Assembly: GCA_030765055.1 (NCBI GenBank)
Contig: CM060947.1
Location: 257,687,773-257,751,772, forward strand
Length of the DNA stretch: 64,000 bases
Direction of reading: 5' to 3'
DNA from: Mantis religiosa
Taxonomy: Eukaryota; Arthropoda; Insecta; Mantodea; Mantidae
The translations under genes were made by a program, and so were the position numbers. The notes under the pieces are model-generated. The model ran no database searches. It was not told the origin of the DNA and was given only the letters and a program-made list of their open reading frames with translations. Positions 22,163-33,125 of the stretch are shown piece after piece. Position 1 is the first letter of the stretch. Each line of letters begins with the position of its first letter.

Positions 22163-22372
22163 AATGAAATGAAATGTGTAGTGTTTAACAATACATACGG
22201 CACTGCAGGAGATGACACTGATGGTACACGAGATAAAAATGACACACCGGTGGAATGAGATGGCGGGGGAAACCGGAGGGTTCGGAGAAAACCCGCCCCA
22301 GCGCCGGGTTCTCCACCACTTATCTCACTTTGCGCTCGCCTGGGATCAAACCCGGGCCGCCTTGGTGGGAAA
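22163..22372 (-). mobile_element. SINE family 3, 5'-truncated
   Basis: Matches the 6.26 kb copy from 'gtgtagtgtttaac' through 'accggtggaatgagatgg' to 'gggccgccttggtggga'. It stops before the A box. Confidence 0.85.
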
Positions 22373-22374
22373 CA

Positions 22375-22905
22375 TTGTATGAGGATGTATTATTGTGTGC
22401 ATATGTATGCACTATACATATTAAATATTTAGTTTGTGTACAGTTGCAATGTGATCATATAGTTGGCGACCATAAGTAAGGTTCAAATAAAACAAAAGAT
22501 CAAAATGCTCCTTTTTCCTACACCTGCCGGTTATTGAATTCTTGGTTTGTTCAGAATATCATAGAAAACATAATGAATTGTTAAATATAAACAGAATGTC
22601 ACATTTTTCGGTGAGATAAACAGTATTTTGTGTAGTTTATCTTGTATTGTTGGCAGTGCACGAGTATGCTGACACGCTAATTTGTGATCCTTTGTTGTGG
22701 TCTGGGCGCACGGCAAGTTGAGTACGTAAACAAAACCTAAACTTGGGTTTACTGCGGTATAACAGTCTCTCCCAAGTAATTAATCATATGTCGGCCCTCT
22801 GCTACAGACAAAGAAATGCATTTTAAAGATAATCAGCCACTTTATTACTGCAGTGCCTTAAATAGTTCTTATATTGCCGCATAGTAGTTTTAAAACAATA
22901 ATGGT
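22375..22905. other. Unassigned stretch
   Basis: No recognised gene or repeat. Confidence 0.4.
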
Positions 22906-22907
22906 AG

Positions 22908-23030
22908 GGTCCGCCTCCGTGATGCGGTGGTAGCGTGTCTGCCTGACCGTCAAGTGGTTCCGAGTTCTAATCTCGGTCAGGATGATCTGATTTTTTCCTC
23001 TGGTATACTCCTATCCCCAAAATTCAGTGT
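22908..23030 (+). mobile_element. SINE family 1 head, start of an expanded-tail copy
   Basis: tRNA-like head 'tgatgcggtggtagcgtg', 'tctgcctgaccgtcaagtgg', 'gagttctaatctcggtcag'. The normal body follows and then, instead of one tail, the eight-unit array at 23031-23940. Confidence 0.86.
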
Positions 23031-23945
23031 CTGGTTACCCTAAGTACTATGTACCATGTACTTACTTGAACATCATTTCATTCAGCGTCCTATATGGCTT
23101 AACGTTGGAGGTTTTCTCTTATCCTTAGCGATTATTGTCTGCTAAATCTTAGCTCTATGTACTTTGAACTCATTTGAGCATCATTACATTCTTCGTCAGA
23201 TATAACTTAACGTTGGAGATTTTTTCTTATCCTGAAAGATGAATTTCTGGTAACTCTAAGCTCCATGTACCCTGTACTTATTTGAACATCATTTCATTCA
23301 TCGTACGGTATGACTTAACGTTGGAGTCTTTACCTTATCCTAAAAGATGAACGTCTGGTAACTCGAAGCTGTATGTACCCTGTACTCATTTATACATAAT
23401 TTCATTTTCGTCCACTAAGACTAAACTTTGGAGGTTTTCTGTTTGACTGAAAGATAAATATCTGTTTACTTTAAGCTCTATGTACCCTGTACTCATTTAA
23501 ACCTCATTTCATTCATCCTTCAACGTGACTTAACGTTGGAGGTTTTCTCTAATACTGAAAGATGAATGTCTGATAACTCTAAGCTCTATTTACCCTGTAT
23601 TCAGTTGAACATCGTTTCTTTCAACGTCCCATATTACTTAAAGTTGGAGGTTTATCCTTATCCTGAAAGATGAATGTCTGGTAACTCTAAGCTCTGAACA
23701 TAATTTCTTTCATCGCCCGATTTGAATTAACGTTGGAGGTTTTCTCTTTTCCTGAAAGATGAATGTCTGCGAGCTATAATCTCTATGTACCCTGTACTCA
23801 ATTAGATACCATTTCATTCATAGTCTGATAATACTCGACGTTGGAGGTTTTCCCTTATTCTAAAAGATAAATGTCTGGTAGCGCTAAGCTCTATGTACAT
23901 TGTACTCATTTGAACATCATTTCATCGATCGTCCGATATCACCTT
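23031..23945 (+). repeat. Satellite family B (SINE1-tail), block 2
   Basis: Eight or more diverged ~108-bp units in SINE1 orientation, contiguous with the SINE1 head at 22908. Units carry more substitutions and indels than block 1, so this array is older. Confidence 0.9.
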
Positions 23946-24954
23946 GTAAATGAGAGCAAAATATGGCTCATCATGATCTCTTAAGTGTTTAGTGTCCGGT
24001 AGTAGAGCTTTGCTTCGCCAAAAACAAAACAAAAATAAGTTTAGCCGTTTGTAGTGAAGCAGTGTAACAAAAGAACATCACAAATATAACCTGCGGTGAT
24101 AACTGTCCACGGATCATTACGAATATATACATTTTATCTGTGAAAATAAAATATCAACCTATGTTTGTTTTACATGAGTGTTTTATATTTATTGCTTAAA
24201 TATCTCATAGCTATTTCAGGTTAATATTAATTTAAATGTAATTTGTATTGCTTTAAATTAATCCCTAGGTCATTTCGTTGGTTGTAGCGTCCAATCAGTG
24301 TTGAGAACTCCATACCTTTAAAATATATTTTATATCAAAGCTGACAATACGCCAGCGGAAATATTTTTAAATATTTATTTAAGTTTATTTCTTCTTTGAG
24401 AAGGGAAAATATAAAAATGTGAAAATTTGAGACGCTTAAAATTAATTTCGTTACGTAGAAAAAGTTGAACGCTATATTTGTTTGGACAGTGAATTATATT
24501 TTCTTTCTCTGCGACATTTATTGGAGGAAAAAATATTTCATTCAATTACAAAAATAGAGAAAAATTTTTATTCCACTAATACTTGAAACATTGAGATTTA
24601 TCTGCAAATTCACGTTTCGTAGTACCGTGATCCCAAATATCTTCAAGAACAAACTTAAATTACCGCAGGTCCCAAAAATTCGATAAGAAGATTTTCAATA
24701 CCATTAAGACACCTTACATGAAAAATATTTGGATTTCATTTTACATTATCAAAATTCTTCAATTTTTTTTAAATGGCATATTTTAAAGGTATCTTTGTGG
24801 AAATCGAAATGTACAATTTGCTAAACCACTAAAAGCCCATTTCACTCATAATCTGGTAAATTTGCAAATCTGATAAATCCTAAATGGTAAACAAAATCCC
24901 ATTGTGCTTACAATTACGGGATATCCCCTACTATTAGTTGGAGTTTCGCCTTAA
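23946..24954. other. AT-rich 1-kb stretch, nothing recognised
   Basis: Very AT-rich. No ORFs of note and no window repeats. Confidence 0.45.
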
Positions 24955-25040
24955 AGCATAGTCGTTATTATTTTTATTTATCTCTTAGACATACAAAGAG
25001 AATGTCATCCTCTAGACAACCAGATTTAAAACTTTTGCCT
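24955..25040 (-). repeat. Conserved flank of satellite A
   Basis: 'cttagacatacaaagagaat' and 'ctctagacaac' directly precede satellite A. The same flank is found at 29240-29320 and, inverted, at 35425-35490. Confidence 0.75.
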
Positions 25041-25600
25041 ATCACTTAAAGTCTACTGTATTCCCTTGCAACTACAATAAGATAATGTTTATTTTGAAGT
25101 AGATAGAGGAACAAGTGTTTGTACATTAGTAGAGAAAGTAATGTATATAAAACATTTGACTATCACTTAAAGTCTACTTTATTCCCTTTTAACTACAATA
25201 AGATAATATTTATCTTGAAGTAGATAGAACAATAAGTTTTTGTACAAGAGTAGAGAAAGTCATGTATATAAAAATTTGACTATCACTTAAAGTCTACTGT
25301 ATTCCCTTGTAACTACAATAAGATAATGTTTATCTTGAAGTAGATAGAGCAATAAGTGTTTGTACAAGAGTAGAGAAAGTCATGTATATAAAACATTTGA
25401 CTATCACTTAAAGTCTACTGTATTCCCTTGTAACTACAATAAGATAATGTTTATCTTGAAGTAGATAGAGCAATAAGTGTTTGTACAAGAGTAGAGAAAG
25501 TCATGTATATAAAACATTTGACTATCACTTAAAGTCTACTGTATTCCCTTATAACTACAGTGAGATAATGTTTATCTTGAAGTAAATAGAGCAATAAGTG
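25040..25600 (-). repeat. Satellite family A (block 3, inverted)
   Basis: Between four and five ~120-bp units in the opposite orientation to blocks 1, 2 and 4 ('ttgactatcacttaaagtct', 'acaataagataatgtttatc'). Adjacent units are nearly identical. Confidence 0.95.
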
Positions 25601-26112
25601 GTTTCAGAGAGGATTTCCTTATAAACCCTCTCCTACAGTGTGGTTTGAATAATCGAATCGGAGTCTTTTACACTCATTATTATATTGATATTCTTTCTTT
25701 TTTGTTTTCTGTAGTTTGTTGTAAAGTAAGCCATTTCCGAGAAATTCGTTGTTATTTGCTTGAATGGTTCTTTACTTATGGGAGATGCACCCAGCACCGC
25801 ACACCTAATGTTTTACTCAAAATTTAAAGGAAATACAATGGCAAACAAGTGCGTGTTACTATTATCATGAAGCTAATAACATACAGAAACTGCATTAGTA
25901 ATGAACATTCATGAACGCAAGTCATGTTGACTTTTAATAACTAAAGTAAATATTAGTGATAACTGTTTAAAACTTCTCGGGTTACCAGCCGTGTGATGTT
26001 GATGAAATTGTTCGAGCTTTCGGCCATCTTGACTCTGTGGCCTTCTTCAGGATGTGAGCTAAAGTCATAGACGGGCAGGTATATATACTCTCCATGTGGT
26101 GGGTGGGGCTAC

Positions 26113-26922
26113 GTGGCGCGGGCCAATGGGAGCGCTGTGGGACATAGTGTCTATAGAAAAGCCACACATACAGACCGCTATCTGGACGCACACAGCCATC
26201 ACCACCCGGGCCAGAAGAGACCCGTCCTCACCACCTTATTTCATCGTGCTTACGATATTGCGGATGAAGAACATAGATCTCAAGAATTAAGCCACCTAAT
26301 TGACACGTTTAAAAAGAATGGGTACACAAGCAGGGAGATTCACCAAGCACACCGGAAAGTTAAGAACCGTATGGACCACACCAAGGACAAAAACAACACA
26401 GAAGAAAAACCAAAAGGGAAGGCTTTCATTCCATTTTATAGCACGGTATCAAACAAAATTGCACGCATCCTTAAAAGACATCAAATCAAGACGATATTTA
26501 TGCCACCAAGGAAGTTGAGGCAATACATGAGGCCCGTGAAGGACAACCTGGAGTTAAAAACCCCCGGCGTATACAAAATCCCATGTCAATGCGGGAAAGT
26601 TTATATAGGACAAACAGGCCGAACGGTAGAAGAGAGATGCGCGGAACACAAGCGTAATCTGAGACTGCTTCAACCTGAGAAATCAGCAGTGGCTCAACAC
26701 AGCCTTGATTATGATCATAGAATTTTATTTGACGAGATCACGGTTCTGCACCGTAGTAATCGTTTTTATGACAGACTGATAAAAGAGGCGATTGAGATCA
26801 AATTGGAACCAAATAATTTTAATAGAGACAATGGCCTATGGCTCAGCTCTGCATGGACTGGGACGTTAAAAAACAATAGACCTTCCATTTCTCCGTCGGA
26901 CCAATCACAAGACACCACGTAG
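26113..26922 (+). CDS. Penelope-like polyprotein C-terminus (RT end plus GIY-YIG endonuclease), truncated
   Basis: 269 uninterrupted residues. Residues 1-10 come from the inverted repeat; the true element sequence resumes at HSVYRKATHTDRYL (11-24), the conserved end of the Penelope-like RT. A linker and a Lys-rich region (86-103) follow. The GIY-YIG nuclease starts with GVY at 152-154, has the paired Cys C158 and C160, YIG at 164-166, an Arg at 170, EHK near 178-180, the AVAQHSLDYDH segment, and a late Glu-containing helix (RLIKEAIEIKLE). No RT catalytic YxDD is present because of the 5' truncation, so it cannot mobilise itself. The intact frame suggests a young copy. The start is an accident of the junction. 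Confidence 0.9.
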   Translation: MARANGSAVGHSVYRKATHTDRYLDAHSHHHPGQKRPVLTTLFHRAYDIADEEHRSQELSHLIDTFKKNGYTSREIHQAHRKVKNRMDHTKDKNNTEEKPKGKAFIPFYSTVSNKIARILKRHQIKTIFMPPRKLRQYMRPVKDNLELKTPGVYKIPCQCGKVYIGQTGRTVEERCAEHKRNLRLLQPEKSAVAQHSLDYDHRILFDEITVLHRSNRFYDRLIKEAIEIKLEPNNFNRDNGLWLSSAWTGTLKNNRPSISPSDQSQDTT

Positions 26923-27027
26923 GCCGTCGGATCAATCACAAGACACAGCGCTCCCATTGGCCCGCGCCACGTAGCCCCACCCACCACATGGAGAGTATAT
27001 ATACCTGCCCGTCTATGACTTTAGCTC

Positions 27028-27075
27028 ACATCCTGAAGAAGGCCACAGAGTCAAGATGGCCGAAAGCTCGAACAA
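27028..27075 (+). ncRNA. Hammerhead-like core in the Penelope-like 3' end
   Basis: CTGAAGA (27033-27039), then GGCC, a loop and GGCC able to form stem II, then GAAA (27062-27065). This fits the hammerhead core order CUGANGA - stem II - GAAA. One extra A sits between the first box and stem II, and no clean stem III was found. The same core exists inverted near 26018-26050 in the left arm. Confidence 0.4.
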
Positions 27076-27169
27076 TTTCATCAACATCACACGGCTGGTA
27101 ACCCGAGAAGTTTTAATCAATAATCATCGCCGTGAAAGCTTCAAGTCTTACATTAGTGATAACTGCGCA

Positions 27170-28215
27170 TCTCAAAAAGTGTTTCCCAGTACCGGACAGA
27201 CATTAATAAATACATATTTCTAAATAAAGGAAAAGGAACTACATAATAAATCACAAGATAATTATGCTTATCACAATCATTGTATTTTTTAGATAAAAAC
27301 AGAACACGTTAACTTGAAAATATAGTTTCCTAAACGTTCTCTAGAGATTATCACAACAAAATAATAATTTCTTAGAACTAATGAAACATTTTTAAACACA
27401 GTGACCACATCTATAAAATTCAATGTTCTCTTTTCCTGTACATTCAATATGTCCAATCCTTGCACAATACACACTGACCCCAAGTTTCGTCTGTGATTTC
27501 TAAACAAATGATACACTCTGTTAGAACACTTCAATCAACACTGGTTTTGGTTCCAAAATGTAATTTTCTTTTAGTCTTCTAAGGCTCTTCACTATTTGCA
27601 GTTTCTGGTGGCACAGATTTAGAGCTAGGTTCTCTGTTTATAGTTTTGTTAATGTTAGTCTTGGGTCCCTTTGCTGTTGGTTTGTTCTTCTGTTTTTGTG
27701 CCTTTTCCTGCAAAACAACTTATGCAGAGTCGATGTTAATGTTTCAGCAATATAGATTGCTACCCCCAGACTCATTGATACTTCTATCACGTTCTTTATT
27801 GCCTGTTTCATATTTTATTCTAACCATTTTCCTTCCTTTTTGGCCTCTAAACAAAAATTAAACTAATTTCAGTGCAAGTTCAGGGGATAAACATATACCT
27901 TCGTGTCCGGTACTGGGAAAATTGCTATCGTACGGCACTGAGCAACTCACACGTATGTATATATAACATCATAGCACGGCCCGATTCTTTTAACCGACAC
28001 TGTATATTGTGTTTGTGTAGTCTACTTAATACCAAATAATATGAGTACAAATACCTAATTAGGTCTTCACCGGACAAGGCAGCATCAATGTCAGTAGGTT
28101 ATTAACAGCACAGCTCCAGTTCACTACACGACTTCTCTGAACAATAACTTTTGTTTCAAAGGACAAAGAGGAGGGAAAACTTTCCGTTGGTAACAAAGAT
28201 AGTTGTTGGTCTAAA
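27170..28215. other. Mostly unassigned stretch
   Basis: AT-rich. Contains one weak minus-strand exon candidate (27579-27707, listed separately). Otherwise no repeat or gene was recognised. Confidence 0.35.
27579..27707 (-). CDS. Weak candidate terminal exon, Lys-rich
   Basis: On the minus strand, a TTTTGCAG acceptor-like site is followed by 42 codons (begins EKAQKQKNKPTAKGPKTNIN) and a stop, then a long non-coding stretch. The composition (K, P, N, S) resembles a disordered nuclear-protein tail. No homologue is recognised, and a short open frame after a chance AG is a real alternative. Confidence 0.18.
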   Translation of the reverse strand, partial: EKAQKQKNKPTAKGPKTNINKTINREPSSKSVPPETANSEEP

Positions 28216-28234
28216 TACACATCATGAGCTTCTA

Positions 28235-29118
28235 CTAGTAATAGTAATTAGTAATTTATTTGCTTTTACATCAACAAATGGAAATACAAAATCAAGATTA
28301 CAATTATAAAATCCATACTGAAATATGCCATATATTCCTAAATCCTGAAAATCCTATCATGTTATCATGTTGCCCACCATTGAATAGTAATTCAGCCCCC
28401 ATACACCTAACCCTAGGTTTTTGTGTATTGAAGGCCCTCTGCTCCTTTTTACACTTTCTGCCATTTCACCTATCTCACTCTACATTTTTCTCTTAATTGT
28501 TCTTAGCCATCTCTCTTTAACTTTCCCTAAATAATTCCCTATATTTCTCCTGTTCTTTTCTCCTTTTACTGACAACATTTTTCTAATTACTACTTCACCC
28601 TCCAAACTGTCCCATTTAGGTAGCCAGGCCTGCTCTCTCCATATCTTTGTTTGACTACAATTTAATATACAATGGAAGTCTGCATTCTCTTCTCCACACA
28701 ATGGACATTTATCTAGCTCCCTATCATGACCTATACCTTTCAAGTTTCTCACTCCTGTTCTCGCCCAACCGAAACCTTCTCTCCCTAACTTATTACATAT
28801 TTCTATATATCCTTCCCTCCCCCAGGTTATTTTTATTCCTCTATATAATCTTAGTGAGTTTTTGTCACTTATATTGGCAAAAATATCTTGTCTGTCAATA
28901 TCTTCTAATCTTAGCTTAACTTCTTTCCAGAAGCCTCTATACCCATACTCTGCATTTATCCAAGAATGACCCATACCTATCTGCTTCAACCAGTCATACA
29001 TTTTATGTGCCCAAGACCTACCCCAGTTACTTCTCTTTTGAATATGAAAACATTCTTTAATAATATTGCCATCTTCCAAGTTAGTGATTCTGTATAAATA
29101 TTTCATTGCCCTTGACAA
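28235..29118 (-). pseudogene. Non-LTR retrotransposon (LINE) C-terminal fragment
   Basis: A 212-residue minus-strand frame (29118-28480) followed by a 3' UTR that ends in an ATTACT-like short repeat near 28240. The frame has CPLCGEENADFHCILNC, a CX2CX7HX4C zinc-binding knuckle typical of the C-terminus of several LINE clades, preceded by Trp-rich helical sequence (NWGRSWAHKMYDWLKQIG). The RT and endonuclease are absent: 5'-truncated, the usual fate of LINE insertions. Clade not assigned. Confidence 0.75.
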
Positions 29119-29239
29119 GATAGCTTCTACTATCTATCGGCAACTACGAGATACACTATGCGATACTGGGCACTGTGTGGTACTGTGCGATGTGCGATAC
29201 TGGGCACGCCTCCCCTATACTTTTCCCCAGTATGAAGTC

Positions 29240-29352
29240 GTTATTTGTTTTTGTATCTCTTGAATATACAAAGAGAATGTAATTACAAAGAGGTCACCTA
29301 GACAACTAGTTTTAAAACATTTGACTATCACTTAAAGTCTACTGTGTTCCCA
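29240..29352 (-). repeat. Satellite A junction fragment
   Basis: The conserved flank ('atacaaagagaatgtaatta', 'cacctagacaacta') followed by only one third of a satellite A unit. It is cut at 29352, where unrelated sequence starts. Confidence 0.75.
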
Positions 29353-29354
29353 CA

Positions 29355-30190
29355 TTCCTTTGAATCCAGCCATATTGATCAAAATAAAGGATTACAAATC
29401 AAATATATATTTAAGTATATGTCTTCAGTAAGTTCTTTGGTATATATGACATTATGGTAAAGGAATCTGTATTTCGAGGTATAACAGCGTAACAAGATGA
29501 AGGGTCTAATTTGGATAATGAACAAAGGTCATATCGTAGTTATCAGCTGGATCCCAGCCCATGACGCACAGCAATTATGTACCGGGGTGTTAAACAGCCT
29601 CCGAACATGCAAGTACGGCCTTGCCTTACCAAATTAGCACCGGTTTTAACGGGAAAAAACAAAACAGATGTAATTTCAGAACCTGCTGCATATTGAACGA
29701 GAATTTGAATTAACTATGCCTTTTGTTCACGATATATAGTTCCACTTAACTTCCGACTTTGTCGTTTGTTTCCAAGTAAAACACACGTAATTCATGACAA
29801 AGAACTATTACCTGCAAAGATTCGTCTTCGAGAATTACCCATTACTTCAACTCGAAAGATACTGATATTTTTTCTTCCTTGACCACGCACTCCCTGGCAG
29901 TTGAACAGTGAGTAACGGTGTTGTTGTCTGTGAGTCGGTCAGCCAGAGCACTAAATTATAAGGATTGTTAAACAGTGTGATAACACTGGGCAACAATTAA
30001 AATGCTTCGGGCTTAAAAATAGTGAATTTACAACTGTTTCCATCTGTTGAATTTAAAAATCACCATAAAAACGATAAATTAGCTCTTTCTTGAAGATAAA
30101 GTGGCATTTAATATTTTAAAGCGAAGATTTTAAATTTGGGTGAATTTTTTTGTGGGAGTTGACACACATGTCGAATAACAAAACACAGAG
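29355..30190. other. Unassigned stretch
   Basis: No recognised gene or repeat. Possibly the 5' part of the element that carries the 30.2 kb ORF. Confidence 0.35.
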
Positions 30191-30198
30191 AGAAATGT

Positions 30199-30822
30199 TT
30201 GAAATTAAGTAATGCAAAATTTAAGGAAGGTATTTTTGTCAGACCACAAATAACAGAACCTGTAAAGGATCCTGTATTTGGCCAAGTATTGGAGGGGAAA
30301 GAAAAGGAAGCTTGGGAAGCCTTCAAGGGTGTTGTTAATGGATTTTTAGGTAACAAAAGAGATTACAACTACAAGCATCTGGTGACAGTGCTTCTGCAAA
30401 AATACCGTAACCTTGGATGCAACATGTCCCTTAAGATTCATTTTCTGCACTCCCACCTAGACTTTTTCCCTCCTAGTAGTGGAGCTGTTAGTGAAGAACA
30501 TGGGGAGAGATTCCATCAGGACATTTCTGTTATGGAACAAAGATATCAGGGCCGTTGGAATGAAGTAATGCTTGCGGATTACTGTTGGTCTTTGTATAGG
30601 GATTCTGCGGAACTCCATCAGAAGAGGCAAGCTAAAAACGACGACGAAGTCAATAGGCCACCACATGATTCTCTTCAGACTCGACTATCTGCCAAGTATT
30701 TTTCCAGAAATTTAGAACTCTTAGCATGTATTTACCAGTTAAATAAAATCAAATGCACTTTCATTGTTGTTAGCATGTATATAATTAAATGTATCCTTTT
30801 CTCTCAATGCATTAATGTATAA
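30199..30822 (+). CDS. Uncharacterised arthropod repeat-associated ORF, intact
   Basis: About 207 residues from the first in-frame TTG. There is no in-frame ATG upstream before a stop near 30160, so the listed start is only the 5' limit of clear coding sequence and the protein may begin upstream by splicing. The core includes GKEKEAWEAFKGVVNGFLGN, NMSLKIHFLHSHLDFFP, GAVSEEHGERFHQDISVMEQ and NEVMLADYCWSLYRD. I recognise this block as recurring in many arthropod genomes in uncharacterised, repeat-associated proteins. I do not know a function or the transposon class. The conserved His/Asp/Glu-rich 'HxHLDFFP...EHGERFHQD' segment could bind metal, which is inference. The region after about residue 160 looks like read-through into 3' sequence. 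Confidence 0.6.
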   Translation: MKLSNAKFKEGIFVRPQITEPVKDPVFGQVLEGKEKEAWEAFKGVVNGFLGNKRDYNYKHLVTVLLQKYRNLGCNMSLKIHFLHSHLDFFPPSSGAVSEEHGERFHQDISVMEQRYQGRWNEVMLADYCWSLYRDSAELHQKRQAKNDDEVNRPPHDSLQTRLSAKYFSRNLELLACIYQLNKIKCTFIVVSMYIIKCILFSQCINV

Positions 30823-31370
30823 CACTTCCACTTTGTGTATATCATAGAAACTAGGGCTAATAAAATTTTTTCATTGTCATATTTGTTTTTCTCAACCCAA
30901 AATTATTAGGAATTGCCTCATGAAGTACTCCAAGCATTCATATATTATTTTTTGCTTCCCAGTGTAAACGGCAACCACCGCAATGCAAAAGTGCGAACTA
31001 TTCTGCGAGCAGTGAGCGCCGAGAAGTTTCGAGCAGTCCATTTACAGATGAAAGAGCGAAAAAATGATCTCGAAAAGAGAATCCTTAAGCTAATTATCAG
31101 TCATTACTAAAATCTATCACTGCTAACTCTTAATAAAGTAAACGATAGTGACTAAATATTTAAATATATCCCCCTTCTCGTACGACGCGCATTCAAGTTA
31201 TAACACTTTCAATTTTTTTGTCAGCACTAGCACCAGATGGAAACAACTGTTTTTTTTTAATAAAAATACACGTGGACCGTTTTGAATGCGTGACAGAGAT
31301 GGCGGCACTGTACAGAGTACACAACTCCTTGTGGCAGCGACGAGATCTAGGACTGTTTTTAATGCTTGAA
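30823..31370. other. Unassigned stretch
   Basis: AT-rich 3' flank of the ORF with small ORFs and no domain. Confidence 0.35.
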
Positions 31371-31492
31371 ATGGCGACGTTTACATTGCAAGAACAGCGT
31401 GTAATCATTTGTTTTCTCCATTTTCGTGGTGTGACTCCTGCTGAAATACATCGCCAGTTGAGTGAGGCATGTGGTGATGGATGTGTTGGTTG
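31371..31492 (+). pseudogene. Mariner-type transposase N-terminal fragment
   Basis: MATFTLQEQRVIICFLHF then RGVTPAEIHRQLSEACGDGC is the first helix-turn-helix of a mariner-like transposase ('xEQR..I.FL...G..P.EIH..L...YGD'). It breaks off after 'GDGC'. No catalytic part nearby. Confidence 0.55.
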
Positions 31493-31679
31493 GTGTTTTA
31501 TTAGCACTAGAGGATAAGGGCTCAATTGCATATCTCCTCTCAGGATAAATATATCTATTTAAATTTAAAATGTTTACCTATTCACTCAATATCAGATAGA
31601 ATATCATCTATCACATTAGATATTAAATTCATGCGTGATTTATGCAACAGATTTCAAAATCGGCGTTAGCAAATATAAC

Positions 31680-32042
31680 GTAACAATTGTCACGGCGCTA
31701 AGGACGGTGTTAAATTATCTTGTATTTCACCAACCTGTGTTCTGAAAATGTTAGCAAACACGTGTTAACGCCAAGAGACTTGTAAGCATTACAGCTATAA
31801 AAGGTTATGGTTGAGACGTATTGCTTTCTGAACGTACTGCGATGCGCTTGTGTTTTCATGTTCGTCTGCACAGATACTAAACAAAATCGTAAACAACAGC
31901 CGTGCAACATATTTATCATCGATGGAGAAAGAATTGTTAATTGAATTGGTTACGAAGTAGTAGAATATCGTGTAAAATAAGAGGACAGATGCGGTGAATG
32001 TAAAAAAGAGAAAAATGTCAAGTGGGAATAAATTCAAATGAG
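31680..32042 (+). pseudogene. Myb/SANT-like gene fragment, head of satellite D locus 2
   Basis: Near 31915-32030 the plus strand reads YLSSMEKELLIELVTK, then a stop-broken segment ending RTDAVNVKKRK. This is the same trihelix N-terminus as at 18.2-18.4 kb, in the opposite orientation. The upstream 240 bp also match, including 'acaattgtcac' and 'caccaacctgt'. Stops and indels show it is not functional. Confidence 0.65.
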
Positions 32043-33125
32043 TGTGTCATTACTACGAAACAAGTTAGTATTACGTAAATTTAAAACGAGGAGCGAAGGA
32101 CTAGTGACGAGTGACTTGAACGTTTCAAGGGGGAAGGTGGACAGTGTATTATCCACATAATTCAGTAAATTATAAAATAGCAAAGTTAATAACTTAAGCA
32201 AAGGCGAGATCGGCATATTCCTTTCGATGCATGATCTAACTCAGTATTACGTAAATTTAAAATGAGAAGTGGAGGACAAGTGACCAGTGACTTGAACGTT
32301 TCAAGAAGGGAGGTGGGCGTGTAGTACCCACATAATTCTGTAACTTATAAAATCGCAAAGTTATTAATACTTGAAGCAAATGCGGGATCGACACGTTCCT
32401 TTCGATGTATGTTCTAACTCAGTATTACGTACATTTAAAACGAGGACCGAAGAAGGACAAGTGACGGGTGAATTGAACGTTTCAAGATGGGAGGTGGACA
32501 GTGCATTATCCATATAATTCAGTGAACTATAAAATAGCAAAGTTATTAATACTTGAAGCAAATGGGAGATCGACATGTTCCTTTCGATGTATGTTCTAAC
32601 TCAGTATTACGTAAATTTAAAACGAGGAGCGAAGAAGGACAAGTGACGGGTGAATTGAATGTTTCAAGATGGGAGGTGGACAGTGTATTGTCCATATAAT
32701 TCAGTGAATTATAAAATAGCAAAGTTATTAATACTTGAAGCAAATGCGAGATCGACACGTTCCTTTCTATGTATGTTCTAACTCAGTATTACGTAAATTT
32801 AAGACGAGGAGCGAAGGACAAGTGACTTGAACGTTTCAAGACGGGAGGTGGACAATGTATTATCCACATAATTCTATGAATAATAACATGGCAAAGTTAT
32901 TAATACTTGAAACAAGGGCGAGATCGTCATATTCCTTCCGGTGCATCTTCTAACTCAGTATTACGTAAATTTAAAACGAGGAGCGAAGGACAAGTGATTT
33001 GAACGTTGTAAGATGGGAGATGGACAATGTATGATCCACATGAATCTATGAATAATAACATGGCAAAGTTATTAATACTTGAAACAAGGGCAAGATTGGC
33101 ATATTCCTTTAGATGCATGTTCTAA
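32043..33125 (+). repeat. Satellite family D, ~172-182-bp array (locus 2)
   Basis: Six repeats of 'agtattacgtaaatttaaaa', 'gtgacttgaacgtttcaag' and 'ggaggtggacagtgtatt', spaced 172-182 bp. Each unit derives from the QYYVNLKRGAK...FKTGGG segment of the Myb/SANT-like protein plus ~90 bp of following sequence ('aattataaaatagcaaagtt'). Confidence 0.9.

Larger units (their letters stand above)
25966..27151 (+). mobile_element. Penelope-like element, 5'-truncated, with 173-bp inverted ends and 14-bp TSD
   Basis: ATTAGTGATAACTG flanks the insert at 25952-25965 and 27152-27165. Inside, 25967-26139 and 26944-27116 are inverted copies of each other with equal lengths and no mismatch seen by eye. The right arm is the element's own 3' region; the left arm is an inverted copy joined to a 5'-truncated coding part. 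Combined inverted and truncated ends are characteristic of Penelope-like insertions. Confidence 0.92.
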
